From NCBI RefSeq assembly GCF_902506435.1, contig NZ_LR733215.1:2053528-2117527 (forward strand): a DNA stretch of 64,000 bases, read 5' to 3'. Under the pieces are notes generated by a model. That model was not told where the DNA came from. It ran no database searches and saw only the letters and a program-made list of their open reading frames with translations. How positions within the stretch are numbered: the first letter of the stretch is position 1; every line of letters starts with the position of its first letter. The DNA comes from Nocardioides sp. AX2bis (GTDB lineage: Bacteria; Actinomycetota; Actinomycetes; Propionibacteriales; Nocardioidaceae). Of this stretch, positions 1-7,004 are shown piece by piece. The translations under genes were made by a program, and so were the position numbers.

Positions 1-126
1 CTGGTGCTCGAGCAGGGCCGGATCGTCGAGCGGGGCACCCACGCCGAGCTGCTGGCCCGCGGCGGCCTCTACGCCGACCTCTACCGGACCCAGTTCACCA
101 CCGACGAGGTCGTCACCGCCCGCTGA
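1..126 (+). CDS. ABC transporter ATP-binding/permease protein, C-terminal end (partial)
   Basis: This open frame enters from the left edge and ends at TGA. The visible 41 residues include [18 protein letters not shown], which is the typical end of the nucleotide-binding domain of an ABC exporter, after the H-loop. In such proteins it is followed by a short [15 protein letters not shown] tail, which is present here. Only the tail is in the window, so the substrate cannot be judged; a fused permease-ATPase exporter is likely because this tail is typical of that type. Confidence 0.8.
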   Translation: MVLEQGRIVERGTHAELLARGGLYADLYRTQFTTDEVVTAR

Positions 127-129
127 CCA

Positions 130-153
130 CGGGGCCGCCGCCCGGGCGGCCGG
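130..153. terminator. stem-loop between converging genes
   Basis: The sequence GGCCGCC at 133-139 can pair with GGCGGCC at 145-151 around a short GC loop. It lies between the stop codons of the ABC gene and the convergent SURF1 gene, so it may end transcription from either side. There is no T-run, so this is only a plausible terminator. Confidence 0.4.
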
Positions 154-167
154 CTCGCTGCCCGGCG

Positions 168-974
168 TCAGGCGCGGGCGGCGGGGGACGGCTCGTCGGC
201 CGGGTCCTCGGCGCGCGGGCGGGACGACGTACGCCGGGGGCCGCGGGGACCGCCGCGACGCCACTCGTCGTAGGCGAGGTAGCCGAAGCCGCCGATGGCC
301 AGCAGGCCGAAGAACCACCACTGGAGGCCGTAGAAGAAGTGCGGGCCGTTGTCGAGCTCGGGCAGCTCGACCGGCTCCAGCGGCGTGGCCGGGCCCGGGT
401 CCTCGGAGCGGAGCTCGACGAAGCCGCCGTAGACCTCCCGGTCCAGGGCCTCACCGATGCTCGCGCTGTTCACCGCCCGGGTCTGCTGGTCCACGACACC
501 GGTGCTGTCGCCCTCGCCGTCGGCGCGGACGTAGCCCGTGACGGTGACCTCCCCGGCGGGCGGCTCGGGGACCGAGGGCGGTGCGGTGCCGGCGGCCTCC
601 GTGGCCAGCCAGCCGCGGTCGACCAGCAGCGAGGTGCCGTCCGCCGTCACCAGGGGGACCACCACGTCGACGCCGGCGGCGCCGTCGCGGGTGCGGTACC
701 GCACGATCACCGTGTCGTCGACGTCGTACTCACCGGTGGCGCTGACGACGCGCCACTCGTCGCTGTCGCCCACATCGCCACCGGGGGCGAGGACGTCCTC
801 GACGGGGGCGGGATCGCGCTCCTCGTTGACCCGGATGACCTCGTTGGAGTCCTTGCGGTCCGCGAGCCGGTCGAACTGCCACCCGCCCAGCCACCACGTC
901 GCATACGCGACGACGGCGATGGCCAGCGCCAGGAGGACCCAGCGTCGGCTGAGCAGGAACCGCAGCGACCTCAC
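168..974 (-). CDS. SURF1 family protein (cytochrome oxidase biogenesis)
   Basis: The product is 268 residues with the SURF1 layout: one N-terminal membrane helix (about residues 10-30) followed by a GWQFDRL motif, a large extracytoplasmic domain, and a second helix near the C-terminus (YGLQWWFFGLLAIGGFGYLAY). SURF1 proteins help insert heme a into aa3-type cytochrome c oxidase. I chose the GTG giving VRSLRFLLSRRW because this is where family members usually start; an in-frame GTG at 1001 would add nine residues. The gene is divergent from moaA. The charged C-terminal tail of about 30 residues is probably disordered. Confidence 0.88.
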   Translation of the reverse strand: MRSLRFLLSRRWVLLALAIAVVAYATWWLGGWQFDRLADRKDSNEVIRVNEERDPAPVEDVLAPGGDVGDSDEWRVVSATGEYDVDDTVIVRYRTRDGAAGVDVVVPLVTADGTSLLVDRGWLATEAAGTAPPSVPEPPAGEVTVTGYVRADGEGDSTGVVDQQTRAVNSASIGEALDREVYGGFVELRSEDPGPATPLEPVELPELDNGPHFFYGLQWWFFGLLAIGGFGYLAYDEWRRGGPRGPRRTSSRPRAEDPADEPSPAARA

Positions 975-1063
975 GGGGCCCAGGTTATCCAGCGCTCCCA
1001 CACGGTGGCGTCCCGACCGCCGGGCAGACCGTCGACCAACCGCCGGGGCCCTACAGTGGGGGG

Positions 1064-2062
1064 ATGCAGACCCGCCCGCTCGAGGACCGTTTCGGCCGCG
1101 TCGCCAGCGACCTCCGCGTCTCGCTTACCGATCGCTGCAACCTGCGCTGCAACTACTGCATGCCCGCCGAGGGCCTGGACTGGCTGCCGACCGACGAGGT
1201 GCTCACCGACGACGAGGTCGTCCGGCTCGTCCGGATCGGGGTGCAGATGCTCGGGGTGCGCGAGGTCCGCTACACCGGGGGCGAGCCGCTGATCCGCCGC
1301 GGCCTGGTCGGCATCGTGGGGCAGGTCCACGCCCTCGACCCCACCGTCGAGCAGTCGATCACCACGAACGCCCTCGGCCTGCAGCGCAACGCCGCCGCGC
1401 TGGCGGCCGCCGGCCTGGCCCGGGTGAACGTCAGCCTGGACACGGTGCGGCGTGAGACGTTCCTCGAGATCACGCGCCGCGACCGGTTCGACGACGTCGT
1501 GGCCGGGCTCGCCGCCGCCGACGCCGCGGGCCTGGGCCCGGTCAAGGTCAACGCGGTGCTGCTGCGCGGCACCAACGACGACCAGGCCGCCGAGCTCCTC
1601 GGCTGGTGCCTGGAGCGCGGCTACGAGCTGCGCTTCATCGAGCAGATGCCGCTCGACGCCCAGCACGGCTGGAGCCGCGAGGGCATGATCACCGCCGACG
1701 AGATCTTCGCCCGCCTGGCCGAGAAGTTCACCCTGACGCCGGCGGTCGAGCCGCGCGGCAGCGCCCCGGCCGAGAAGTTCCTGGTCGACGGCGGGCCCGG
1801 CACGGTCGGCGTCATCGCCTCGGTCACCCGCCCGTTCTGCGGCGACTGCGACCGGGTCCGGCTCACCGCCGACGGCCAGGTCCGCAACTGCCTCTTCGCG
1901 CGCCACGAGTCCGACCTGCGCACGGCGCTGCGCAGCGGGGCCACCGACGAGGAGATCGCCGACCGCTGGGTCGTGGCGATGGGCACCAAGGCCGCCGGCC
2001 ACGGGATCGACGACGTGACGTTCCTGCAGCCGGACCGGCCGATGTCGGCCATCGGCGGCTAG
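1064..2062 (+). CDS. moaA: GTP 3',8-cyclase MoaA (molybdenum cofactor biosynthesis)
   Basis: MoaA is a radical-SAM enzyme that rearranges GTP to 3',8-cyclo-GTP, the first step of molybdopterin synthesis, together with MoaC. The 332-residue product has the N-terminal 4Fe-4S cluster motif CNLRCNYC (Cys25, Cys29, Cys32), the GGEP SAM-binding motif (YTGGEPL), the second cluster ligands FCGDC followed by a third Cys (RNCLF), and the terminal Gly-Gly that is needed for activity. Length matches the family. No other moa gene is adjacent, so it stands alone here. The intergenic space upstream is only about 60 bases beyond the divergent SURF1 start, too short for a Moco riboswitch. Confidence 0.97.
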   Translation: MQTRPLEDRFGRVASDLRVSLTDRCNLRCNYCMPAEGLDWLPTDEVLTDDEVVRLVRIGVQMLGVREVRYTGGEPLIRRGLVGIVGQVHALDPTVEQSITTNALGLQRNAAALAAAGLARVNVSLDTVRRETFLEITRRDRFDDVVAGLAAADAAGLGPVKVNAVLLRGTNDDQAAELLGWCLERGYELRFIEQMPLDAQHGWSREGMITADEIFARLAEKFTLTPAVEPRGSAPAEKFLVDGGPGTVGVIASVTRPFCGDCDRVRLTADGQVRNCLFARHESDLRTALRSGATDEEIADRWVVAMGTKAAGHGIDDVTFLQPDRPMSAIGG

Positions 2063-2069
2063 GAGCCGC

Positions 2070-2279
2070 TCAGGTCGGCTCGAGGCCGTCCGGCACGTGG
2101 GGGACCGTCTCCTTGAGGAACCCGCGGGAGCCGAGGAAGTGCTCCAGCTGCTCGCGGTGCGCCTCGCACGCCAGCCACGTCTTGCGACGGTCCGGGGTGT
2201 GCAGCTTCGGGTTGTTCCAGCGCAGCTGGTGCTCCGCGGGCGTGCGGCAGCCCTTGGCCGAGCAGACGTCCGGCTCCAC
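2070..2279 (-). CDS. small Cys-rich uncharacterised actinobacterial protein
   Basis: The 69-residue product starts at GTG two bases after the stop of the DUF3099 gene, so the pair is probably one operon. It carries CSAKGC near the start, RWNNPKLHTPDRRKTWLAC in the middle, then CEAHREQLEHFL. The Cys-x4-Cys and Cys-x2-His spacing suggests a bound metal such as zinc. Similar short actinobacterial proteins are, from memory, sometimes labelled acetone carboxylase, which the size and content do not support. Function is unknown. Confidence 0.7.
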   Translation of the reverse strand: MEPDVCSAKGCRTPAEHQLRWNNPKLHTPDRRKTWLACEAHREQLEHFLGSRGFLKETVPHVPDGLEPT

Positions 2280-2281
2280 GA

Positions 2282-2596
2282 TCAGTCGCGCGGACCGGCA
2301 GGGCCGAGCTGGCGGTCGGTGGCGATGACCTGCTGCAGCTCGAAGACGTCCGTACGGGTCGTGGCCGCGTTCGCGAGCACCACCGCGATGTACGGCAGGA
2401 TGATCGCGCCCGCGATCAGGATCGGCCACAGCCACCCGATCCCGGCCAGCGCGGCGAGGCCGGCGCCCACGAAGCAGAGCGACCGCAGGCTCATCGACCA
2501 CAGGTAGCGCTTCTGCCGGGTGGCGATGTCCGCGGAGCGGCTGGTGGCGGCCGTGGTGATGCGGACCGCGCCGTCGTCGTGCGGGGTTCGGGCCAT
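2282..2596 (-). CDS. DUF3099 family membrane protein
   Basis: The 104-residue product has a short polar N-terminus (ITTAATSRSADIATRQKRYL) followed by two adjacent membrane helices (about residues 37-52 and 55-75) and a short polar tail. This arrangement, with the R-Q-K-R-Y-L segment before the first helix, matches the actinobacterial DUF3099 family, whose role is unknown. It is divergent from the dodecin gene and is followed closely by the small Cys-rich gene. Confidence 0.75.
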   Translation of the reverse strand: MARTPHDDGAVRITTAATSRSADIATRQKRYLWSMSLRSLCFVGAGLAALAGIGWLWPILIAGAIILPYIAVVLANAATTRTDVFELQQVIATDRQLGPAGPRD

Positions 2597-2686
2597 GGTC
2601 GAAGTTTACGTCGGTGGTTCCGACCATCCGGGCCCACAGGGGTGGGACGCGTCACCCCTCGTCCCGTGCGCGCGTACGCTCCGCGC

Positions 2687-2902
2687 ATGAGCAACCGCAC
2701 CTACCGCCTGACCGAGATCGTCGGCACGTCCCCCGTGGGCATCGAGGAGGCGATCCGCAACGGCGTCGAGCGCGCCAGCCAGACGCTGCGCCACCTCGAC
2801 TGGTTCGAGGTGACCCAGGTCCGCGGCCAGATCAAGGACGGCACCGTCGAGCACTACCAGGTCGGCATCAAGCTCGGCTTCCGTCTCGAGGACGACGAGT
2901 AG
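2687..2902 (+). CDS. dodecin family flavin-binding protein
   Basis: Dodecins form hollow 12-mers that store or buffer flavin. The 71-residue product has the full-length dodecin sequence pattern: YRLTEIVGTSPVGIEEAI, then LRHLDWFEVTQVRGQI with the flavin-stacking Trp, then HYQVGIKLGFRLED. An ATG at 2687 gives exactly the usual size; in-frame extension upstream has no similarity to the family. It lies alone between the divergent DUF3099 gene and fabG. Confidence 0.92.
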   Translation: MSNRTYRLTEIVGTSPVGIEEAIRNGVERASQTLRHLDWFEVTQVRGQIKDGTVEHYQVGIKLGFRLEDDE

Positions 2903-2977
2903 ACCGCCCCGCCGGACGGGTCCCGGACCGGCCACGGCGTTAGGGCTACCGGCCGGTAGTCGCTAGCGTCGCTGCCT

Positions 2978-3718
2978 GTGACCGACGAGACCCCCGCACC
3001 ACCCGAGGCCCCGTCCGGCCGCTCGGTCCTCGTGACCGGCGGCAACCGCGGCATCGGCCGCGCCATCGCCGAGGCCTTCGTGGCCCAGGGCGACCGCGTG
3101 GCCGTGACGACCCGCAACGGCGGCGCCCCCGACGGCACCCTCGACGTGCGCTGCGACGTGACCGACCCCGAGGCCGTCGAGGCCGCCTTCCGCACGGTCG
3201 AGGAGGCGCACGGGCCGGTCGAGGTCCTCGTCGCCAACGCCGGGATCACCCACGACACCCTGCTGCTGCGGATGTCGGAGGAGGACTGGTCGTCGGTCAT
3301 CGACACCAACCTCACCGGCACCTTCCGCCTGGTGAAGCGGGCGTCCAAGGGGATGCTGCGGCTCAAGCGCGGCCGGATCGTGCTGATCTCCTCGGTGGTC
3401 GGCATGCTCGGCTCGCCGGGCCAGGTCAACTACGCCGCCTCCAAGGCCGGCCTGGTCGGGATGGCTCGCTCCATGGCGCGCGAGCTCGGCTCCCGCGGCA
3501 TCACCACCAACGTCGTGGCCCCCGGCTACGTCGAGACCGACATGACCGGCGTGCTCACCGATGAGCAGCGCACGGCGATCAAGCAGCAGGTGCCGCTGGG
3601 GCGCTACGCCTCCCCGCAGGAGGTCGCCGGCGCGGTGACCTGGCTGGCCGGCGACCACGCGGCGTACGTGACCGGGGCCGTGATCCCGGTCGACGGCGGA
3701 CTAGGGATGGGACACTGA
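2978..3718 (+). CDS. fabG: 3-oxoacyl-ACP reductase FabG (MabA-like)
   Basis: This 246-residue short-chain dehydrogenase has the cofactor motif VTGGNRGIGRAIAEAF, the NAG motif and the catalytic Ser...Tyr-x3-Lys (ISSVVGM, then YAASK). It is predicted to reduce 3-oxoacyl-ACP with NADPH during fatty acid elongation. The start is GTG. It is followed after one base by an InhA-like enoyl-ACP reductase, the same pair as mycobacterial mabA-inhA, which strongly supports the assignment over other SDR roles. Confidence 0.93.
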   Translation: MTDETPAPPEAPSGRSVLVTGGNRGIGRAIAEAFVAQGDRVAVTTRNGGAPDGTLDVRCDVTDPEAVEAAFRTVEEAHGPVEVLVANAGITHDTLLLRMSEEDWSSVIDTNLTGTFRLVKRASKGMLRLKRGRIVLISSVVGMLGSPGQVNYAASKAGLVGMARSMARELGSRGITTNVVAPGYVETDMTGVLTDEQRTAIKQQVPLGRYASPQEVAGAVTWLAGDHAAYVTGAVIPVDGGLGMGH

Positions 3719-3719
3719 C

Positions 3720-4493
3720 ATGGCGGGACTCCTCGAGGGCAAGCGGATCCTGGTCGCGGGGGTGACGATGGACTCCTCCATCGGCTTCCACACCGCGCGG
3801 ATCGCGCAGGAGCAGGGCGCCACCGTCCTGATCTCGAACTTCGGCCGGGCGCTGGGCATCACCCGGCGCATCGCCAAGCGGCTCCCGGTCACCCCGCCGG
3901 TGCTCGAGCTCGACGTCACCGACGACGAGCACCTCGCGGCGCTGCCCGACGCGGTCCGTGAGCACGTCGACGGCCTCGACGGCGTCGTCCACTCGATCGC
4001 CTTCGGCAACCCCGAGACGCTGCTCGGGGGCAAGTTCCTCGAGGGACCCTGGCCCGACGTGGCGCAGGCGGTCCAGGTCTCCGCCTACTCGCTGAAGTCC
4101 CTCTCCGTGGCCTGCGCGCCGCTGATGAGCGACGGCGGCTCGGTCGTGGGCCTCACCTTCGACGCCACCGTCGCCTGGCCGGCCTACGACTGGATGGGCG
4201 TGGCCAAGGCCGGGCTCGAGTCCACCTCGCGCTACCTGGCCCGCGACCTCGGCCCCCAGGGCATCCGGGTCAACCTGGTCTCCGCCGGCCCGCTCAAGAC
4301 GCTGGCCGCGAAGGCGATCCCCGGCTTCGAGCAGCTCGAGAACATGTGGAGCGACCGCGCCCCCCTCGGCTGGGACAACACCGACCAGGGCCCCACGGCC
4401 AAGGCCGTGTGCGCGCTGCTGTCGGACTTCTTCCCGGCCACCACCGGCGAGATCGTCCACGTCGACGGCGGCTTCCACGCGATGGGCGCCTGA
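3720..4493 (+). CDS. fabI: enoyl-ACP reductase FabI (InhA-like)
   Basis: The 257-residue product performs the last reduction of the fatty acid elongation cycle with NADH. It shows the divergent FabI/InhA SDR pattern: GKRILVAGVTMDSSIGFHTA at the N-terminus, SIAFGNP, and the catalytic Tyr and Lys in YDWMGVAKAGLES. It starts one base after the fabG stop, so both are surely co-transcribed. InhA-type enzymes are typical of Actinobacteria. Confidence 0.94.
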   Translation: MAGLLEGKRILVAGVTMDSSIGFHTARIAQEQGATVLISNFGRALGITRRIAKRLPVTPPVLELDVTDDEHLAALPDAVREHVDGLDGVVHSIAFGNPETLLGGKFLEGPWPDVAQAVQVSAYSLKSLSVACAPLMSDGGSVVGLTFDATVAWPAYDWMGVAKAGLESTSRYLARDLGPQGIRVNLVSAGPLKTLAAKAIPGFEQLENMWSDRAPLGWDNTDQGPTAKAVCALLSDFFPATTGEIVHVDGGFHAMGA

Positions 4494-4535
4494 CCCCTCC
4501 GCGCCCGTCCGGTCCCCGCCGGTAGCGTGCGGTCG

Positions 4536-6278
4536 ATGACCTCCCTCGTCGAGCTGCGCGTCCTGGAAGGACCGAACCTCTACTTCCCCCGTGCGGCGAT
4601 CAAGCTGACCCTCGACACCGGCGTGCTCTCCGACGCCCCCGAGGACGCCGTACGCCGGCTCGCCACGCGGGTCGGCCTCACCCGGGTCCGGCCCGGCGCG
4701 CCTGGCAGCGGCTTCCGCCAGCGCGCCGTGCTGCGCGTGGTCGAGCAGCTGGTCCGCCAGGTCGCCCGCGAAGCCGGGACGACCCGGCTGGGCATCCGGG
4801 TGCGCCCCACCAGCGACGGTGCCCGGATCGTGGTGGCCTACCCCTGGCGCGACCGCAGCCGCGCCCGCGCCCTCGGCGAGGCCGTCGCCGGCGTGCTCGA
4901 CGGCCTGCCCGCCCGGACCGCCCCCGACGCCGCGGCGCTGGAGGACCTGGTCGCCGACGCCGCGGAGGCCGTACGACGGGTGGAGCCCGGTCCGCGACCG
5001 ACCACGATCCGCCCGCGGGTGCCGGTGGTCGCCGTGACCGGCACCAACGGCAAGACGACCACCTCCCGGATGGTCGCCCACGTCGCCCGCCAGGCCGGGC
5101 GGCACGTCGGCTGGTCCAACACCGACGGCGTGTACGTCGACGGGGTCCTGGTCGAGGCCGGCGACTACTCCGGTCCCTCGGGCGCCGGACGGGTCCTGGC
5201 CCACCGCGAGGTCGACTTCGCCGTCACCGAGACCGCCCGCGGCGGGATCCTGCTCAAGGGCATCGGCCTGGTCCACAACGACGTCTCCGTGGTCACCAAC
5301 GTCACAGCCGACCACCTCGGCCTGCACGGCATCGACACCGTCGACCAGCTCGCCGAGGTCAAGGCGGTGGTCCCGTGGATCACGCGCAAGGACGGCTGGG
5401 CGGTGCTGAACGCCGACGACCCGCGGGTGCACGCGATGCGGCGGACCACCCGGGCGCGCTGGTGGATCTTCACCCGGGACCCCGACGGCCCCGCGGTCCG
5501 CGAGACCCTCGACGTCGGCGGCCGCGTCACGACCGTGATCGACGGCTGGATCTGCGTGCTGCGCCCCGACGCCGACCCCGACCCGCTGGTCGAGCTGGTC
5601 GAGGTCCCGATGACGCTGAGCGGGCTGTCCCGCTTCAACGTCGAGAACGCGCTGGCCGCCGCGTCGGCCTCCCTGGCCGCAGGCCTCGACCGCGAGGACG
5701 TGGTCGCCGGGCTGCGCGACTTCACCCCCGACGCCGAGCACAACCCGGGCCGGATGAACTTCTTCACGGTGCCGACCGACCGCGGTCCGGTCACGGTCGT
5801 GATGGACCTGGCGCACAACGAGGTCGGTCTCGAGGCCATGGTCGAGATCATGCGCGGCGTGCTGGGCACGCAGGGCCGGGTCCTCCTCGGGCTCGGCGTC
5901 GTCGGCGACCGCACCCGCGAGCTGATCGAGTCCCTCGGCGAGATCGCCGGGCGCGACGCCGACCTGGTGGCGATCGGCCACAAGGCGAAGTACTTCCGCG
6001 ACCGCACCCAGGCCGAGCTCGACGCCTGGCTGCGCGAGGGCCTCGGCCACGTCGGCCTCGGACCGGACGACGTCGCGTCCTACGACACCGAGCTGGAGTC
6101 GCTGGTCGCGCTCGTCGCGCAGGCCGGGCCGGGCGACGTGGTCGGTCTGATGTGCCACGCCGAGCGCCAGGAGTGCTACGACTGGATCGCCTCGGCCGGC
6201 GGCACGCCCGACGGTCCCGACGTGCTGCGGGAGAAGGTCCGCGCGGCCCAGGCCGGCCAGGCGGGTCAGGCCGGCTAG
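4536..6278 (+). CDS. Mur ligase family protein resembling cyanophycin synthetase without its ATP-grasp domain
   Basis: The 580-residue product has two parts. Residues 1-160 resemble the N-domain of cyanophycin synthetase: ELRVLEGPNLYFPRAAIKL aligns by eye with ETRVYRGANVWSYDRAIHL of the CphA encoded at 7005-9776. A Mur ligase module follows, with the P-loop VAVTGTNGKTTTSRM near residue 170, VTADHLGLHGIDTVDQLA, NADDPRV, and DLAHNEVGLEAM. The ATP-grasp domain that lies between these parts in CphA is absent. The ATG at 4536 is preferred over GTG 4527. The C-terminus ends in a QAGQAGQAG run. In CphA the Mur-like domain attaches arginine to the aspartate backbone, so this protein may add an amino acid to a cyanophycin-like substrate; that is inference. 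Confidence 0.85.
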   Translation: MTSLVELRVLEGPNLYFPRAAIKLTLDTGVLSDAPEDAVRRLATRVGLTRVRPGAPGSGFRQRAVLRVVEQLVRQVAREAGTTRLGIRVRPTSDGARIVVAYPWRDRSRARALGEAVAGVLDGLPARTAPDAAALEDLVADAAEAVRRVEPGPRPTTIRPRVPVVAVTGTNGKTTTSRMVAHVARQAGRHVGWSNTDGVYVDGVLVEAGDYSGPSGAGRVLAHREVDFAVTETARGGILLKGIGLVHNDVSVVTNVTADHLGLHGIDTVDQLAEVKAVVPWITRKDGWAVLNADDPRVHAMRRTTRARWWIFTRDPDGPAVRETLDVGGRVTTVIDGWICVLRPDADPDPLVELVEVPMTLSGLSRFNVENALAAASASLAAGLDREDVVAGLRDFTPDAEHNPGRMNFFTVPTDRGPVTVVMDLAHNEVGLEAMVEIMRGVLGTQGRVLLGLGVVGDRTRELIESLGEIAGRDADLVAIGHKAKYFRDRTQAELDAWLREGLGHVGLGPDDVASYDTELESLVALVAQAGPGDVVGLMCHAERQECYDWIASAGGTPDGPDVLREKVRAAQAGQAGQAG

Positions 6279-6283
6279 GCCGG

Positions 6284-6985
6284 TCAGGCGGGCTGAGCGA
6301 CGCGCCGGCGGCGCCGCACGAGCGTCCACGGCAGCGTCATCAGGGCCCACAGCACGAGCACGATCACGGCCAGTTGGCCCAGGTAGGTCGGCCACGCGGC
6401 GAGCGCGTCCAGCACCGACCCCTCGGGCTTGCGCACCAGGAAGCCGTAGTTGGTGCCGGTGGCGTCGCTGAAGACGTAGACCACGCCCGCCCAGACCAGC
6501 GTGGTGGCCACCGTGGTGGCGTACTCGCGCCAGGTCGGCGGCAGCCGGACACCCCACGTCAGGTGCACCGCAGCCCAGACGACCAGCAGGTGCAGGGCCC
6601 AGAACCCCAGGAACTTGATCGACGGGAACGCCGTGTCGAGCGCCGGGGTGAGCAGGCCCTGCGTGGTCAGCAGCAGGCCCCAGTAGTAGGTCAGGCCCAC
6701 GGCGTAGCGGTGGTGCGTCCACAGCGCGACCACCGCCGCCACGGCAGCCAGGTCGCACAGCTGCAGCGGCAGGGTGGTCGCCACGTCGTACTGCCCCGGC
6801 AGGAAGTCGAGGGCCTGCAGCGGGACCAGGACGACGACCAGGACGACGGCCAGCACCCGGCTGCTCCGACGCCGCGCGGCCTCGTCGCGACGGCTCCGGC
6901 CGACCAGCACCGCGGGCACCAGCCCGACCGCGGCGACGGCGAGCATCACCAGGTGCTGGGTGCCGAACGTCGTGAAGCCGTCCAC
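6284..6985 (-). CDS. TIGR02206/YwaF-like integral membrane protein
   Basis: The 233-residue product begins MDGFTTFGTQHLVMLAV and has about six or seven membrane helices, with a QALDFLPGQYDVATTLPLQLCDLAA stretch that is characteristic of the YwaF/TIGR02206 family (written here only in part as QLCDLAAV). No function is established for the family. It starts at GTG and lies 19 bases downstream of cphA on the same strand, so it may be the last gene of the cphB-cphA operon. Confidence 0.8.
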   Translation of the reverse strand: MDGFTTFGTQHLVMLAVAAVGLVPAVLVGRSRRDEAARRRSSRVLAVVLVVVLVPLQALDFLPGQYDVATTLPLQLCDLAAVAAVVALWTHHRYAVGLTYYWGLLLTTQGLLTPALDTAFPSIKFLGFWALHLLVVWAAVHLTWGVRLPPTWREYATTVATTLVWAGVVYVFSDATGTNYGFLVRKPEGSVLDALAAWPTYLGQLAVIVLVLWALMTLPWTLVRRRRRVAQPA

Positions 6986-7004
6986 GGGTGGGTCCGGCGC
7001 CCGC

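Noticed and set aside
1002..1063. Moco riboswitch before moaA
   Set aside because: The gap to the divergent SURF1 gene is too short and no suitable pairing was found.
3579..6758. 1059-codon open frame on the minus strand
   Set aside because: It is antisense to fabG, fabI and the Mur ligase gene, with low-complexity Arg/Gly/Ala/Asp-rich content, typical of shadow frames in very GC-rich DNA.
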